Assembly: GCF_963966145.1 (NCBI RefSeq)
Contig: NC_091052.1
Span: forward strand, 9,176,001-9,240,000
Source: Tenebrio molitor
Taxonomy: Eukaryota; Arthropoda; Insecta; Coleoptera; Tenebrionidae
Reading direction: 5' to 3'
DNA length: 64,000 nucleotides
A program made the position numbers and the translations under genes. The notes below the pieces were generated by a model. It searched no databases. It was not told the DNA's origin and saw only the letters and a list, made by a program, of their open reading frames with translations. Positions 39,376 to 50,474 of this stretch are shown here, one piece after another. Position 1 is the stretch's first letter, and each line of letters begins with the position of its first letter.

Positions 39376-41354
39376 TTAGATGCCATGACAATGAAGTGAC
39401 ACTTTAGCATTATCAATGCAGCAGGATAATGTCATAATTTACGGACGTTTAAAGAAAAAATAAATTTTCCCGTAGCTCATCACATAACCGAGTTACATAT
39501 AAAGTTTTCTGTTACACCAATCCCAGAAGCTAGTCCTCAGGTATTACAAAAAAATCGGACAGGTTGCTAGACAGCAAAAATAATTATTGGTGTCGCAACA
39601 ATCAGCGAAAAGTTTACTTGGAATTTTGACGTTTTCTGCAAAATAGCGGTCGTCCTACCTTGATGGTGCTCAACGCTGATTGGTCAAGTTTAAGATGTCT
39701 TTTCTCTATTATCGCTTGAGATAGGTCTTTTTTTTTCTTTAAAATTCAGATTATCATATTTACACAAAAACTCCCTTTTTTCTCTGGGGAGGCAGTTATG
39801 GGGCACCCTGTATAAAGGTACTTTCTAAAAAGAAAGATACCTAGAGAAGATTTTTACTCGTGATTTCTTTTGTATGTACAGTGTGGAAACAAAGATAACT
39901 TTCTTTTAAAGATCATCAAAAAACATCTACATTTTTTAACTTATCAAATAAATTCGAGTGTCCTGAATCCAAATTCAGTTTTTGAGGGATCGAGGTTTAA
40001 AATAAAAAGCGTGTAAACACTAATATATTTTTTAGTTTTTATGATCACAAGAAATATTTTCTTAATATCCATCAAATTATATACCATGCACTTATGATTG
40101 TTATTTAACGAACAGAGTGATTTGGTTGTTTTTTTTCTCTTTTGTAGTTTTCTGATGAGCTGGTCAGCAGAAATCAGCAACCATAGTTTCACTCCACTTT
40201 CCTCAATAATGCCTCTATATCTTAATGCAAACTCATAGGTTCTTTCGTATGCAAAAGTTTTATATGAGGAAACAATTTCCTGTATCAGTTCCTCCCATCA
40301 TTTTATTCCCGACGAAAACGCAGGATAAGTTTCAAATGCCATCCAAGCCTTTTCGTCTCACTAAGTTTGGTTTTGAAGATGGCGTCCTTGAGAAGTTTCT
40401 TAATTTGTGATCCAACACCTCTTATTTTTGCATCATTGATGTGAGAAAATTTCTCCTTATGGTCCCCTCGCGATCTTTATTCGTTGCTTAAAATTTTATC
40501 AACTTCTTTTTTATTTACATGGAATGGGAGTAAAAAATTGTCTACTAAAGCTTGCTTCTTACTTACTTCTTACTTCTGGTCTTCCGGATTATTGTTTGCT
40601 GCTGTACTGATTGTCTTATAGCTCCGTTAACATTTCTATAAAAGCATAAATAATCAATCTTTTAACTAAATATGGAGTATTTTTTTCTGCAACGGATGTC
40701 TGTACGTATTAAGAAATTTGGAGCAAAATTTGTTGGGGGTCGAAATTAAGCTCGTCCTTCCACAATGAATTGTCTTTTGTTTTTCTACCGTACATTCGTT
40801 TTACTTCAGCCACAGTTATCTGGCGACTGTGAGACTCCAGCGAGTATTTACATGAAATAAATTTAACCTCTGATTAAGGATGTGACAGTTTTCCGTTGCA
40901 CTTTTACCATTTCCTGGCACCTAGTCTCCAAACGCCACAAAAATAAAACGGTAATTACGTCACTGATAACTGCCATAATTATTACCTCGATAACTTCCTC
41001 ATTATTCCAATTACCCTTAATGACATTCGTTTTTATTAATTGGTCAAATTCCAGTGGCCCAATAAAATTTTCCAGTTGCAACCTAGGCGAAGTGCATTCG
41101 GCATTTAATTCCGGTCGTGTGAGTCCAGTTAAATTTCATGATTTTGCTAAACCCCGGTCCCCTCTTTACATTATTCCTGAAAATCAACAGAATCCGGCGA
41201 ACACCGGTCCGGACTATTTATCATCCGGATTTTTCCGTAATATCCCAATTTAATTAAAAATTAACCGGATCGAATGTATGTACGTAGATTCCCACGGCTC
41301 ATCGTCGAATTTCGGTAACAAACAGCTGGAAGGTGTGCAGTCGACGTTGTTCAT

Positions 41355-41392
41355 ACAGGAGCTTGACGTCCGTTCAGGCTGAAAGCTCCTGT
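41355..41392. repeat. Perfect 10-bp stem hairpin
   Basis: ACAGGAGCTT at 41355-41364 is mirrored exactly by AAGCTCCTGT at 41383-41392, with an 18-nt loop. The stem is half GC. No known RNA family is recognised. It could be a small RNA precursor fragment, a DNA cruciform or chance. Confidence 0.5.
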
Positions 41393-44300
41393 AATTAACT
41401 CGGATGGACGCGTTCGCGCGTGTAGACAAGCCCACAGTTTATATCAACACTGACCAGTGGCTGTGCACCTGTTATCTGAAGACCAGGTGACCTATACTAC
41501 CGTGCATAAATTCACCCCTCCCGTCCTCCTGCGTCTTCACACAACATTAAGCAAAGCTCCGCCAAGATAGCTTTGTAATATTTTGTGATGTATCGTTTTA
41601 AGCTCGGACGTTGCAGCGCTACACGACGGGACTTCGACGATATAAATAAGCTCGGAGGCGGCGCCGTCGCTTTCAATACAGAGACTCCCTCAATCAACAT
41701 GGACGGATGTAGAAACATGACGCCAAACCGGAAAATTTTCACTCGTATCTACATATCGCTGATATTTTGGTCACCACCATCGAATAAATATCAAATGCAA
41801 TTATTGGTGATGCACGTAATGGCTTTGTTACGTGCTCGTTTCAACTGAAAATGCCGGACGTTCACACATTTATTCCCTATTAATTCAGTCATTTTTCCCT
41901 AATTACACAATTTTTTTTTACACCACAAAAGACAAGTAATCGCTAGACAATTCTGAATGTTTGTATTAATTTTGTTCGGATTGGTGGAAACAATTTGTCG
42001 GGGGCGGTTTAACTTCTGCCCAATAATTATTATCGAAGTGGTCTGTTGTTCCGTGATGCATTAGCATAAGTGCGGACCGCCATTATTTACTTTAACCAAT
42101 TATCTCCGAATAAATACAACATTTGGAGTATGTACCGTAAACATATTAAATATAAATTAATTAAAACCGTACCTGATGTAATTAATTACATTATTTATGG
42201 AAACACACTGTTAGATGTTTTAAATGATGTTTCGTGTAAACGTACGTCGCATTTAAATTTAATTGGAATTAATAGTGGCCATTGTTCGGGTGCACGCCTC
42301 GTCATAGAAAATATTCAAAGAGAGTGAAGCGCACATTTTTTTTTCAATTTATTAACAATATATTAAGCTATTGTTTGGTGTCGGAATTGTTCACACAATT
42401 AGCTTTATAATATGACACAGTTATTACGTCCAGTTTCCCCATATTGTTTGTGAAACAAACAATGGAACTCAGTTAGTTGTGTTTGTATATGAAAGTTGTT
42501 TCAAACATTCATTGGGTAGGAAAATATATTTCCAATTATCGCCATTTGAAAGACAGGCCATCAAAGCATTTTCCGAATTAATCTGCAAGTGATAGTTGCC
42601 ATCATAAGTTACAAAATACTTTTGGTACTTCAGAATCTGTGGCCGTATAAAATTATACGGTAGTGGATTAAGTGGTCGGTGGTCTGTGTTTAAAATAATT
42701 ACTTTCTCGATGACGGCGAATGTGATTTGCTCACACTTACAAAAAGCGGTTTAATTGTATTAAATTACCACCAGGCATGACCAAAGCTCGAGCCGTTGAA
42801 CTTTTCTGTCTTCTTTGATATTCGTTCGTCTTGAATATTTTTTTTCGAGTCTACCCTCGATTGTGGGGTAGTCGTATGTGACGGCCGAGACGCTAATTCG
42901 ATAAGTAATGAACGTAGAGAGCGGCATTAATTAGATCTTTAATTAATCCGGCGTAATTATGTAGAGAATTAAATTTATCCCCACTTAATGACTTTTCTTA
43001 TTTATTATCGAACAAGTTCTCTTAATCGCGTCGACAGGCATAAACCCCCGCGAATATAACGACGTATAATATAAATCATGTCGGACGATATTTTTCCTAG
43101 AGGCGTTTAATAGCGTCTCGGCGACCGAAGGACCAGTCCGTAACGGCAATTCCAAGAGTGCAGACTCAGGAAGGCGCCGGAACCAGCGTCGATCGCATCA
43201 TCAAGAAGCAATTGGTTAAATGACTTAGAATGGCCTCGCCACCTACTTTAATACATCATCATTCTTATACGCCGCCACACTTCAAAAACATTTCACGCCA
43301 TTTTTCATCATCGTTCTCGATTTAAGTCGATATCTGATGCGGAAGAAGGAGACTCTGGAAAACCGCAAATCGAACAAACGGACGAACAGGAAAAAATATA
43401 TCGCGGGAGAGCAGCCGTTGCTCCACTGAACTTTCTCACACTTTAAATAGACGCAGGATTAAGTAGCTGTTTTGTAAATTGTCAAGAGCGCAACCGGTAC
43501 CAACCGTACCACAATCAACAAGCACATTTTCTTTATATTTATCACCGACTAGAGCGGACATTTTCACTGAAACAACCTAATGTGGGTTGTGTGAACCGGG
43601 AGAATGTAGCGTGTACAAGAGTGGTCCATCGACAGTTCCTTGCGGTATCCGCGATATCTCACAATCACAGGAAGCTGGGTGAACAGACCGCAGATTTTCA
43701 GAACTTATCACCGTGGAATTATAACGTTTTCGTCAATCTCTCCTGATCACAATACCACAACTGTTCAAAAAAGCAATAAATCGTAACAAGCGAAAAATAA
43801 ATGGATTCGATTTACTGTTACACTTGAGATTTGTACGGAACAGTAACCATCTCACTTGTTATGGTAGAAATCTGGTGTTGGGTAAGTAGGCTGAGTGCTC
43901 TTTCGAATGATGTAATCTGGACGTTATTGTTCAAGTTTACAGCGAAACTGAAAAATTGCTGTCATTAGTTTAGACAAGATTTTTAGATATCCAAATTACC
44001 GACCGAGACGAAAATAAGGTGGATAATCTGTAACCATCACGAATTAATGTTATCTTAATGCGTCTCTGTTTACTGTTGCTGTATTTATGAGAAAATACTT
44101 AGTATTGTTTTTTGTTGCAGGTAAGGATCCTTTACGTTCCGAGTTGCGCTTAAGACAAAAAAGGTAAATCTTGCGTGTTTTCGATGAGGAAACCTTAGAT
44201 TCGTATCACGTCGTTTCAAAACGAAATTTGAAATATTTTAGAAATCTCAAATGAACAAAGAAAACGTTGGTAATGACGGAATAAATTGGCTTCAGGAATC

Positions 44301-47300
44301 CATAAGCAATGAGAAAATGTAAAAATGCGAATCTAATCAAAATGTTGAAGGAAATTATTGACGAATGATAAAGAAATACTGTATTAAACGTCCTTTTTTG
44401 CTTGTTTGCTTTTGGTATTCACTTTTACGGTTCGTCGGTTAAAGTAAAATTGTTCGGTAGCAAGACTTGATCGAGAAAGACAGTTTTTTTTTAACTTATT
44501 CGGTTTACACAAAATGACATTTAGGTCCTATTTACAAACATTTTTCTCACCCCAGACCACCACGAAAGCATAAACATTTGTACAAACACAGGACTTTCGT
44601 GGAGCCACTAAAAATATATCTTCCAATTTTGCAAATTCCCTTTTAGCTTTTGTCGCATAAATCTGTTTTTAGGTCACATGTACGCTATACTAATAGCTTT
44701 GCAATTTAGCTAAAATCTCCATTGTTAGGCAAATTTGTTGCGTGTTAGCTCGTACACAATTTTATGAAACAACATAAAATGCATCAAGATGTGTGTTGCA
44801 ATTTCGGAATGCGTTCTCGTGTAGGAAATTTCGAAAGTACCGTTTCAGCAACTTTGCAAACGCTGTTTGAAATTATCTGTATTTTTTTTATGGATGGCTT
44901 AATCTGAACGAGATGGGCGTTGGCGGCGTTGTTTTGTGGAAACTAAAACCACAAACGAAACACTGCGGTGGTCATTAGAGCGACCACATGGGGAAGTCTT
45001 AAAGTTTGAAAGTTTTAAAATGCGACCCACATAACTATGTAGATAAAAGTGTGAAATATCATTTTTCATGGCGCATATATGCACATTTTCTTGGCATAAA
45101 CGAATTTAAATGGAGACGAGCTTGTTGTAATTCACTATTCTGTAGGATAATAAAAGGAAAAGAGTCATATTTGCGACGGTAAAGTAAATGGTTTGTTTAT
45201 GATCTGGTGAAGTGTCTTCTTGGCATATTGTAAAAGTAACTGTGCGCGTTACGCCGCACTATTTAGTAACTATTTATGGGTAATATAATATTTTATGTAA
45301 AGTAACATTTTACTGCAATATTTCTAAGACTGTTATCGCTTACACCGTGATAAAGCGGTGACTATCGCCGGCCTCGTACTAGTTTCACTTTTAAATGTTG
45401 TGATAAAAATATAAATATGAAAAAGAAAAATAGTATGGTAATGTTAAAGACCCATCAATCACGTGATAAAACCACAGTAATGTGGATTTTACGACTGGAA
45501 TGGATTTTCGTCGCGTGCCCAAACGGTATCTGTCCAATTTAAAATCTTAACACTTCTGACCGACACAGAATAAATAAAAAAAAAATTAAGTGCGCAATTT
45601 CTTTTTTAATGCGCTTTGGCTAATTGCGACGGGTGGAATTGTGTCGACGTCCTACCGGAAGCAATCCATTTTTGAACTCGATGAAAATTCAAAGCGCGTT
45701 TGCAAATACGCATAGCGGCTGATTATTATGCACAACGTAATCAGCATTCAGTTCATGGGGGCATGCATTGAGTCTTGAAACTAGCTAGAAGTACACTTAG
45801 TTCGTTCCTTATTAGGTGGCGGAGCTGCGCAATATTTATGTGGGTTTTTGAGGTAGAACGGACTGAGGGATCTAGTGCCACAAGGTTTAGGTCGCTGGTG
45901 AAGGCAAAAGTCTTAGAGGCGCCCGGAGGAACTAATATTGTATTTAATATGTAGTCAACAATAAACCTCTAATTAGCCATGAAAAACACATTTTCCGAGC
46001 TCGGGAGTGTAAAACGCCATTAACAGATTAGGGAGGGTGGAAAGTTCTCTAATTGAGGAAAAACATCCACGCGGAAAAAGACCGACATGATATGCGTGTT
46101 TTATTTTAGAGAGTTTTCGGGTCGCACAATTCTTAAATAAGTCGACGGTGTGTGGTGAAATGAAACGGAATATCCGCATCGTTTCTTCGCTCTTGGTCGC
46201 CATGTTCTGCATTTTTTTCGGGGGGTGTGTTTGAAGAAAGCGCCGTAATCAATCAATATCAAAAGTTATAAAGAAAGTTGGGGCTGAATTAAAATATTCA
46301 ATAGAAAGAAAACGTCACATATTTCAGAAACGACGGCTCCGGCAAAAATTTAAATAACACTGAAAACATTAAGTGGGAGAGAATGTTTCACGAAGAACTT
46401 TGTCGTATCGAGTTCTGAATAATAAATGGGAACAATAAAGAATTGAATAAAATATAAGATCAACACGCTGTATTGTTTCGCTTTGGATAAATAAATAAAC
46501 TGTACGAGCAGTTGCGATGCAGATTTAAAAAATTTGATATTTTTTTCTCTAATGTACACTGCAAGAAATCGATAAAAGTTCTTATTTTTGTATAATTATA
46601 AAATGTATCCTTTCATATTTCTCCAAGAAACGCATAACATTTGACCACATTTTTGAAAACTCACTCGAATGAGCCTTTCACCTCGGAGCGTGTGGCGTGA
46701 CGCGTGACGGCGAAACAATTCAGTGCCCGGGAATAATGTCGCGGTGCGCCTAAAGAAGTTTTCAGATCAAAAATATATATTATTAAGAAGTTTTCACTTC
46801 TGTCGTGTGGTCTTAAGCACACACTCTTTTTTTCTGTTTCTTGTTATCTAACTGAACTGACTAACTGAAAGTAAATTGCCAAAATGTCTTCACTTTTGCG
46901 CACTTGTTTTTTTCATATGTTCCGCTTTACTGACAATTAAGGCCGAGAAATTTTATTTAGCAACATCCACACCTGCATAGTTCCACTTTCTGTATCGATT
47001 TCCTGCAGGTCGACGTCCTTTTTTTATTTACTCTCGTCGCCATTGTCCACTCAGACATGTTTCGTCCTTGAACCATCCGAAGTACCCCTTTTGTATCCAA
47101 GTCCGAAGAAATCACTATTCGAATTGATCCACCTATGCTCGTATGTTTCAATAAGGGCCGGCTCGCTGCTCCCATATCCATACATAACCGATATGACTAA
47201 AAGTGATATTTATGGTCGTGTATCTTGGGCCATGTTTACCGCCGAACAATTTCCTGGAGTCCGTCCCAATTCCACAACGAAATGCATTAATGTTAACGTG

Positions 47301-47417
47301 CAACGCTACCTATTGGCCTCGCATTACTGTCTTGTGCGTGCCAGTTCACTATGAAAACCACCCCTTAGGCGAGGGAGCGTCGAGACGTCAGGGTGCGCCT
47401 TCAGGGCGCGGTAGCGC

Positions 47418-47425
47418 TGACGTCA
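47418..47425. promoter_or_regulatory. Full palindromic CRE (TGACGTCA)
   Basis: An exact TGACGTCA lies in a locally GC-rich block (47350-47520). Exact copies also occur at 49915, 60358 and 63329. The motif is the CREB/ATF binding palindrome; binding here is not shown. Confidence 0.3.
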
Positions 47426-48514
47426 CCACTAATGGAGAGGTTCAAGCCACAGTGCTGCACCGACCTCGTACGACCTATTTGGACCGCAGGACTAAACAAT
47501 ATAGGACATGTGCAGCGCGGAAATAAAGAAAAATTGCATCATCTGGAAAGTGGTGCTTTGTGTGGTCCTTGATGGGGCGACCGCCCAGGTGACCGTTTAA
47601 TTAACTCGGATGCAATATTGTGTTTGCATGAGGCATTCCTCCGGATTTAATATTATTAATTAAAGTATATTCCTGCTTTGTGGCTAATTTCATTATCCAG
47701 CTCCATAATAAGATAACACTGTTAAATGACCGTACGTTTTATTACTGCTCTTCTACTGCTTAAACTTACTTTTCATTAATTATATGGTGTGTTTACTAAA
47801 TAGTTCTGTTAACTGTATTAGACGTCGCATTAAATACTGAACCTGCGAAACTTTATTAAGCATAAAGAATTTAAGTTTACTTGTTGGATTATGTGCATGG
47901 GTGATGGGGATTACAATGTAACGTGTATCCATATTTAAATTCACTTAGAGTAGTTCCGTAACTAAATCCTCCGATTTAATTAAAATTTAATCACAGGACT
48001 AGTTGTAATTTAAGTCCTTCACTTGATAAAACAACGACTAGTAATTATTGTCCGTTTATAATTACTTTCACACTTTTATTTACCTACATTTAATACCTAC
48101 TGATCGGAACTGATCAAAGCGTTTACTTTTTACCCGTTGTCTTAATTAAACTGTAATCAACACATTTTTCTTGCTCGGAAATTATTTGTCTCGAATTGGG
48201 TCAGAGGAAATGAGTTTTGTAACATTTATATTTACAAACGTTTTCGAGGGTACCGTTAAATTAAGTGGAACGCATTTAGAGAACAATTTTTTGAAAATTC
48301 TCACGACATTTTATCAAACAATGTGACGTACGTGCTCCACTTTCAGACTTTCTATGAAAAACTTCCGGACCTACTTAATTTGGTCCAATCAAGTTTTTAC
48401 TTTTAATCAAAAAGATCTCCCGACATTTTTTACACTGCTAAAAAATTACTAAACAATTTCTTTTGCCCTTTGTACGTGTAGAAGAAGATGTCACATTTTT
48501 ACTGGGATGGAGTA

Positions 48515-48660
48515 CCTCGTATCTCCTCCCGCCTCTTCCTATATCCTCCTGGATCTCCCATGCTGGACCTCCTTGTATCTCCACATCTCCCCGTATCCCT
48601 CCTGGAACTTTTTGTATCTGTCCTGGATCCGCTTGTACTTCCCTGGATCTCTCGTACAGA
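48515..48660. repeat. Pyrimidine/purine-biased minisatellite, about 21 bp unit
   Basis: The plus strand is a run of degenerate CCTCCTGGATCTCC and TTGTATCTCC blocks alternating with a period of about 21 bp. The minus strand is accordingly GA-rich (GATACAAGGAG, GTCCAGGAG blocks). The bias removes stop codons, so three plus frames and one minus frame are open over it. Those frames (48438-48748) are by-products of composition. The minus reading would be a low-complexity G-, E-, R- and Q-rich peptide. Confidence 0.65.
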
Positions 48661-48875
48661 AAATCTCCTTCTTGACGAAACACATTTTTCAAGGAGTTAT
48701 TCAAGTTTCGGATCTTTGATATCTTTAATTGATGGAGAAGGAGATTAAGTTTTTGCGTGAAAGATCCGAGATTGTCGTAGGAATTGGCTTGAGAAGTGAT
48801 GAGCCGTCTTTACTGTTATGTAGGCTGTGACTGCAATACTGTGAAACCCCTTTTAACTTCGGAAGGCTTGGGCGG

Positions 48876-48977
48876 CAGTAAAACCTTTTACTGGGCCCAT
48901 ACGTCACTTTTTACGTGTTGCATTCGGGGACGGCATCAACATCGGCGATGTTTTAGTGTCTGCAAAACAGCATCGCC
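48876..48977. repeat. Cluster of hairpins
   Basis: CAGTAAAA at 48876 pairs exactly with TTTTACTG ending at 48893 across a 2-nt loop. A second stem joins GGCGATGTTTT (48944-48954) to AAAACAGCATCGCC (48964-48977) with a 3-nt bulge and a 9-nt loop. The right arm continues into CGTCCCC, which also matches GGGGACGGC at 48926-48934, so an alternative larger fold is possible. No known RNA family was recognised. Confidence 0.45.
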
Positions 48978-49914
48978 GTCCCCTGGACGCCTTAATAAAG
49001 ATGGGGTAATATCCCAGAGGTCCATCGCAGGAAGCCGCTCCCGTCCGGCCCACCAGAGACACACCATCCAACTATAATATTTATTACACCGTAAAATATG
49101 TAACGAACCGGCATGATTGAAACACGAGTTTGATGAGGTAGAACCCCGTGACGTCGTAAAGGGGTGCAAATTAACCCCGGATCCGGTGTAAAAAATCGTA
49201 ATTTTTGTCCGAAAATCTCGACGGCGGTCATTATCGACACATAAATCGGGACTAGAAAACTATAAATTTTTAACATTCAATAAAACCGAAATAAGGTCTT
49301 AAAAACAGCTAAAATATGTTATGATAAGTCTGGCAAAGCACAGATAACGTAAGCCGTTCGTGTCGACGCCTAGATCCCGGTATAAAACTAGTCTCTCCAA
49401 TCAAAAGTTTTATTGGTTTTACAGAAAGTTTGTTATTGGACGGGAACTTTATGATTCCCTCGTAATAATTACCACGCAAGTGACACCAGTAAATAATAAA
49501 TTTGTTTTAACGGAACGTCGTTAAAAAGTAACGGTAATGTGCAACTTTTAATTGGTGTTAACGTTAATTTTCCCAAATGCAACTTTTCGTCTGTCGACGA
49601 AAATCCCACACGGTTTAATCGCGAGGGTTTGCCGAACAACGCCGATTAAAGGCCGGTTTGATGATAAAACATCCATTTACATAGTGTAAACATCACAATA
49701 GCAAACACAATAGGCCATTTCGATAATGATTTCAGCAGCATTGCCAAAATAAAACGTTGCTGGTCGACAAGGGGACGTCAATGTGCCATGTAATACGCGT
49801 AGCGTAGGGGTTTCCCAATAATGAATACACTTGCAAGGGATGGTGTAGACCACGAGCGGCATCAATCGGGGGCGGTTTTTCGGTATTTTTGAGCCGTCCC
49901 AAGAGTGTTCGAGC

Positions 49915-49922
49915 TGACGTCA
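49915..49922. promoter_or_regulatory. Full palindromic CRE (TGACGTCA)
   Basis: Exact 8-bp CREB/ATF palindrome; no gene start is visible nearby. Confidence 0.25.
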
Positions 49923-50426
49923 CGATTCAAACAACTTCCGCCCGGCGTTCTCATTAACACTAATTAATTTCTTGGAGTGATCCAGAAACCTACGGAATTT
50001 AAAAGTTATCCTCGTTCAGGAATGAAATATATTTGTAAATGTCAGAGGAGAGGCGCGTGTAAAGGAGACGAGTCTAATTCTCCGGCCAATAAAGCTAACT
50101 CGGTCTTGTTTCAGCAGTGCTAATTGCACCGAACCCGCTCCTTTACTACGGTGGAATTCAAGCTCGCGAGTTTTAATTTAGCTACTTAGGAGTTAGAGCT
50201 AGTTCTTGACCTGCACCTCGACGCTGACAAGTGTCAACGGGAGCGGTCATCGTCGGGTTTTTTCTTTTAATTTGAATTTAAAATAGGCGACGTTTTAATA
50301 AATTGTGCGTCCGGACTGAAATCCGGGGGTAATAAAATATTTCGAGATGCAAAAATTATTCAGCGGCGTGCATTTTGCGTTCTGTCGGGGCATGTGTAAG
50401 GGTTTTCGCTTAAATTAAAAAATGGG

Positions 50427-50474
50427 TAGAGCGCGATTTATCATCGTTTACATCTCTTTTATTACCGCGCTCTA
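50427..50474. repeat. Perfect 9-bp GC-rich stem
   Basis: TAGAGCGCG at 50427-50435 is the exact reverse complement of CGCGCTCTA at 50466-50474, separated by 30 nt of AT-rich loop. It is unusual in this AT-rich context, but a single stem of this size can arise by chance in 64 kb. Confidence 0.45.

Larger units (their letters stand above)
37090..39814. mobile_element. Outer transposon of a nested cluster, unclassified
   Basis: The left end 37090-37126 (TATACAGCCTGTCCCAAAAC, then TGCCTTCCCATAGAAAA) matches the inverted right end 39778-39814 (TATACAGGGTGCCCCATAAC, then TGCCTCCCCAGAGAAAA), about 37 bp with several differences. Ends of the ACAGGGTGTCCC type are common in insect DNA transposons and their non-autonomous derivatives; the superfamily is not determined here. 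The interior is filled by a hAT-type MITE and a Tc1 element, plus about 700 bp on the right with a tandem repeat and a 64-codon open frame (39052-39246) of unknown nature. The host target duplication is unclear because both borders are TTATA-like. Confidence 0.6.
39815..48514. other. Non-coding stretch, no gene recognised
   Basis: Open frames are short and mutually overlapping (for example 40882-41253 and 41512-41848). The densest are at 47043-47526 in a GC-richer block that also holds a full CRE. None has a recognisable domain. A single perfect hairpin at 41355-41392 is listed separately. Confidence 0.55.

Noticed and set aside
47203..47526. 107-codon frame in a GC-rich block
   Set aside because: It is open because of composition, two frames overlap, and there is no domain.
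48438..48748. Three plus frames and one minus frame open together
   Set aside because: All follow from the stop-poor purine/pyrimidine minisatellite.
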